A DNA stretch of 60,000 nt from Takakia lepidozioides (lineage: Eukaryota; Streptophyta; Takakiopsida; Takakiales; Takakiaceae). The translations under genes and the position numbers were made by a program. Positions 58,401 to 60,000 of this stretch are shown here, piece by piece. Location: positions 74,878,756 through 74,938,755 of the forward strand of contig CM060731.1 in NCBI GenBank assembly GCA_030704615.1, given 5' to 3'. How positions within the stretch are numbered: position 1 is the first letter of the stretch; each line of letters begins with the position of its first letter. The notes under the pieces are model-generated. The model was given only the letters and a program-made list of their open reading frames with translations, did not search any database and was not told the DNA's origin.

Positions 58401-60000
58401 ACACCCAGAGTGGGAGCAGGTTGCAGAGATGCGGCTGGAAAGCCTAAGTTGTTTGAGAGGTATCTGCTGTGGTGTAGTGATAGCAACACCAACTGAAGAG
58501 GAAACCAGCATTTACCCATCACATTTCTATGAAGAAAGAGAAGGAGAAATAGAAATCCTAGAAGAACCAGCCACTGTGAGCTTACAGGATGAAGTGGTGA
58601 CTGGTTGGACAATCACAGCTGATAAGCAGGTGAGGGAAGTAAATGTGGGAACTAAAGAGGAACCGAGGATGGTGAAAGTAGGAGCTGATTTGGAGCCGGA
58701 ATTCTTCGAAGAAGCTAAAAGCTTGTTCATCAAATACAGAGATGTATTTGCTTGGAGCTATGAGGATCTAAAAGGGATACCACCTGAAGTCTGTCAGCAT
58801 AAGATTGAACTGGAACCAGGGTCAGTACCAATCAAGCAGGCGAGGTATAGAATGAATCCCAACTACGCACAGAAGGTTGGAGAAGAGATAAAGAAGTTGG
58901 CTGAGGCTAAGTTTATATACCCAATAGAGTATACAACTTGGTTGTCACCCATTGTTATAGTTCCCAAGAAGAATGGCAAACTAAGAGTATGTGTGAACTA
59001 TAAGAAGCTGAATGCTTGTACGAAGAAAGATCTTTTCCCTTTGCTATTCACAGAAGCAGTATTAGACACTGTGGCAGGCCATGAGATGTACTCATTCATG
59101 GATGGCTTCAGTGGTTATAATCAAGTGCAAGTGGCAGAAGAAGACCAAGGGAAAACAGCTTTCATCACAGACTGGGGGGCTTATGCATACAAAGTCATGC
59201 CCTTTGGACTTTGTAATGCACCAGCGACCTTTCAGAGAGTGATAAGTGAATCTTTTCATGAGTATCTGGATGATTCCATGCAGGTATTCTTGGATGATTT
59301 CAGTGTGTACAGCTCTAAGAGTGAGCACTTGCATAAATTGGAGTTATGTTTGGCCAGATGCAGGATGAGAGGTCTGGGCCTGAATCCAGAGAAGTGTACT
59401 TTCTGTGTGAACTCAGGGGTGCTGCTGGGACACATTGTGTGTAAGAAGGGACTCCTTGTGGATCCCAGAAAGACAGAGTCCATTAAAGCCTCTCCACCAC
59501 CAGTGAATGTTAAAAGTCTACGAAGATTCCTTGGGCAAACCAGTTATTACAGGAGATTTGTCAAAAGGTATGCACAAATAGCAGCACCATTGAACAAACT
59601 ACTGAAGAAAGATGCAGTGTTTGCCTGGACAGCGGAATGTCAACATGCATTTGAGGAACTTACACTGTCAGTAACAATTACACCTGTGCTGATTAACCCT
59701 CACTGGCATGTAGTATTCCATGTTCACTGCGATGCATCAGGAGAAGCGTTGGGAGCGGTGTTAGCCCAGAATGTTACAGGGAATATAGATTCACCTGTGT
59801 ACTATGCTAGCCGGTTGATAAACAGTGCTGAGAGGAACTATAGCACAACGGAAAGAGAAGCATTGGCAATGATCTATGCAGTGAAGAAATTCAGGCATTA
59901 CCTATTGGGCAAGAAGTTTATGTTCTATGTGGATCACCAGGCTCTGATATACCTGGTAAACAAACCTCTGATAAGCGGAAGAATAGCAAGATGGTTGATA
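55411..60000 (+). CDS. Ty3 Gag-Pol polyprotein, open to window end
   Basis: ATG 55411 opens a frame of 1530 codons with no stop. A Ser/Glu/Gly-rich N-terminus is followed by Gag (KPPFPIYSGKGDPDVHISQF, ASEWYARFLDNHF, residues ~285-430). Three CCHC knuckles come next: CAKCQNEGHTTTEC (507-520), CTICKMDNHSTENC (527-540), CYYCNQPGHRKAAC (633-646). The protease has VLIDGGSGVNIM with Asp856; D-G-G replaces the usual D-T/S-G. RT shows LRVCVNYKKLNA, VMPFGLCNAPATFQR and FLDDFSVYSS (Asp1295-1296). RNase H begins near residue 1400, with HCDASGEALGAVLA (Asp1441), TTEREALAMIYAVKKFRHYL and YVDHQAL. Integrase lies beyond the window. This is a non-chromovirus Ty3 lineage, apparently intact. Confidence 0.93.
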   Translation, partial: MSDEREARRQRYSAKRESYLKANYPYLWERGIDIGESSGPLTPLRSKSASPIPEELELDATPSVSLQERLRELVQEEDQSRGERSEVHPWIKDLTEIFDKSWHGTPKAGTPVSEAEGEEGEEDVAEPTESSDSPTPLQLSYMSEEETQGQNLEDENREKKLEEEEYEEVDPTAEVETTTRTSQPVGPGSSGALGSQANEGVGSGGSGGLPGSGSGGTGSVGSSATEAGNTVNIVGPEARSAQGPPLGGRSTTKTTGPEGPAPARVPAPVSGQKVGPQMALQPTRAKPPFPIYSGKGDPDVHISQFEHMCIVNNENDDDAKMRLFPCSLIKKASEWYARFLDNHFLTWNGLNTAFRNRFRTSKTEDEVYGSLQQLKQKKHETVEEYMEKMELMMKKLAAVPAPGLQKTWFVSGLRPELQKKVDMLPHNTVEEAFETANRIEQLGMLRREKKEDEDSEDESDEEEEQELKRKSKRKEKLKRDNYEKKLEEILKKYATEAATHWRKGVWCAKCQNEGHTTTECHMKEKHCTICKMDNHSTENCYYNRRTAAREPRQVRVHQVQPQPRRNNDQDHYGRSGGYNNGMEGRGNSRGNYQGNSRGNYQGNPRGNYQPGNQDYRNNPRTDQGRGPNGEELCYYCNQPGHRKAACSFWIRHQNEMRAPVNEGPVVVAHMVRPCVVPEVSTMIVTRSKAKLIPPVEEEEDETGSGNDMPEDEETWKDEKELHKEVADTIREMQKSTDIPVADSSDSDGEKEGSEEERKKEDADMQSNEETLAEVICQTKAEITIGQLLAVAPYCRHRLYQAINRIAQETGNTDLNSKVTSYNVKPEGRETVMDFDDSMPVIQLRIGSTELTDVLIDGGSGVNIMTDQLKKKLGLSNMKPAPFTITMADQRSVQPLGLIRGVKIQIQKMIFMITVTVLKMDEVMEAYSLLLGRPWLKQARVFHDWNSQLLTVHNGIQEIQITTKKSSRFPATRRPRGVREYDWKGGLDEEQEATLFAAHPEWEQVAEMRLESLSCLRGICCGVVIATPTEEETSIYPSHFYEEREGEIEILEEPATVSLQDEVVTGWTITADKQVREVNVGTKEEPRMVKVGADLEPEFFEEAKSLFIKYRDVFAWSYEDLKGIPPEVCQHKIELEPGSVPIKQARYRMNPNYAQKVGEEIKKLAEAKFIYPIEYTTWLSPIVIVPKKNGKLRVCVNYKKLNACTKKDLFPLLFTEAVLDTVAGHEMYSFMDGFSGYNQVQVAEEDQGKTAFITDWGAYAYKVMPFGLCNAPATFQRVISESFHEYLDDSMQVFLDDFSVYSSKSEHLHKLELCLARCRMRGLGLNPEKCTFCVNSGVLLGHIVCKKGLLVDPRKTESIKASPPPVNVKSLRRFLGQTSYYRRFVKRYAQIAAPLNKLLKKDAVFAWTAECQHAFEELTLSVTITPVLINPHWHVVFHVHCDASGEALGAVLAQNVTGNIDSPVYYASRLINSAERNYSTTEREALAMIYAVKKFRHYLLGKKFMFYVDHQALIYLVNKPLISGRIARWLI

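Noticed and set aside
55562-59483. Numerous minus-strand ORFs at the right end
   Set aside because: All lie opposite the intact gag-pol frame and are Leu/Ser-rich antisense shadows.

Overview
The window reads as nuclear DNA of a land plant with a large, repeat-rich genome. The evidence is LTR retrotransposons primed by initiator tRNA-Met (TGGTATCAGAGC), a chromovirus, a CACTA transposon, GT-AG introns, and broken plant-type genes (PPR, aldo-keto reductase, LUC7, RPT4, inositol-phosphate kinase). The PPR fragments and the Ty3 lineage at the right end suggest a fern, lycophyte or other early-diverging plant; this is inference, and no species can be named. No rRNA or functional tRNA gene was seen.

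Layout. 1-14 kb: AT-rich and filled with decayed Ty1/copia fragments on both strands, plus one complete small TRIM element (11435-11985, TSD GTTTG). 14-29 kb: an intron-containing integrase-like gene split into two halves, a Ty3 chromovirus in pieces (PR-RT at 14.6-16 kb; LTR, gag, IN-chromodomain and LTR at 18.5-29.1 kb, TSD GATTC) and a MULE-like transposase gene with a SWIM zinc finger. Four junctions here are explained together by two nested inversions. 29-37 kb: a GC-richer block with a remarkable array of 22-bp palindromes (half-sites GGAAATGCGG and CCGCATTTCC around two variable bases) repeating at exactly 53 bp, followed by a multi-exon gene for a ParB/sulfiredoxin-like domain plus a permuted DNA N-methyltransferase-like domain, then a second palindrome cluster. 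Single palindromes also lie in three introns of that gene. 37-39 kb: two divergent copies of an unknown gene, head to head. 39.3-40 kb: a ~100-bp satellite. 40-47 kb: an unknown decayed multi-exon gene and fragments of aldo-keto reductase and RPT4. 47.2-51.1 kb: a CACTA element (TSD AAC) carrying PPR fragments. 51.5-53.7 kb: an inositol-phosphate kinase exon and a gene with a Cys-rich zinc-binding-like motif and an acidic tail. 53.9-60 kb: a well-preserved Ty3 element with an extra upstream ORF; its gag-pol frame is open to the window end.

The candidate new system is the 29.1-37 kb block: an ordered palindrome array, phased near five DNA helical turns, flanking and invading a gene whose ParB-like fold belongs to a superfamily that in bacteria binds palindromic parS sites, joined to a DNA-methyltransferase-like domain. 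The physical association is seen directly. The functional link is inference, and this copy of the gene carries nonsense codons and frameshifts.
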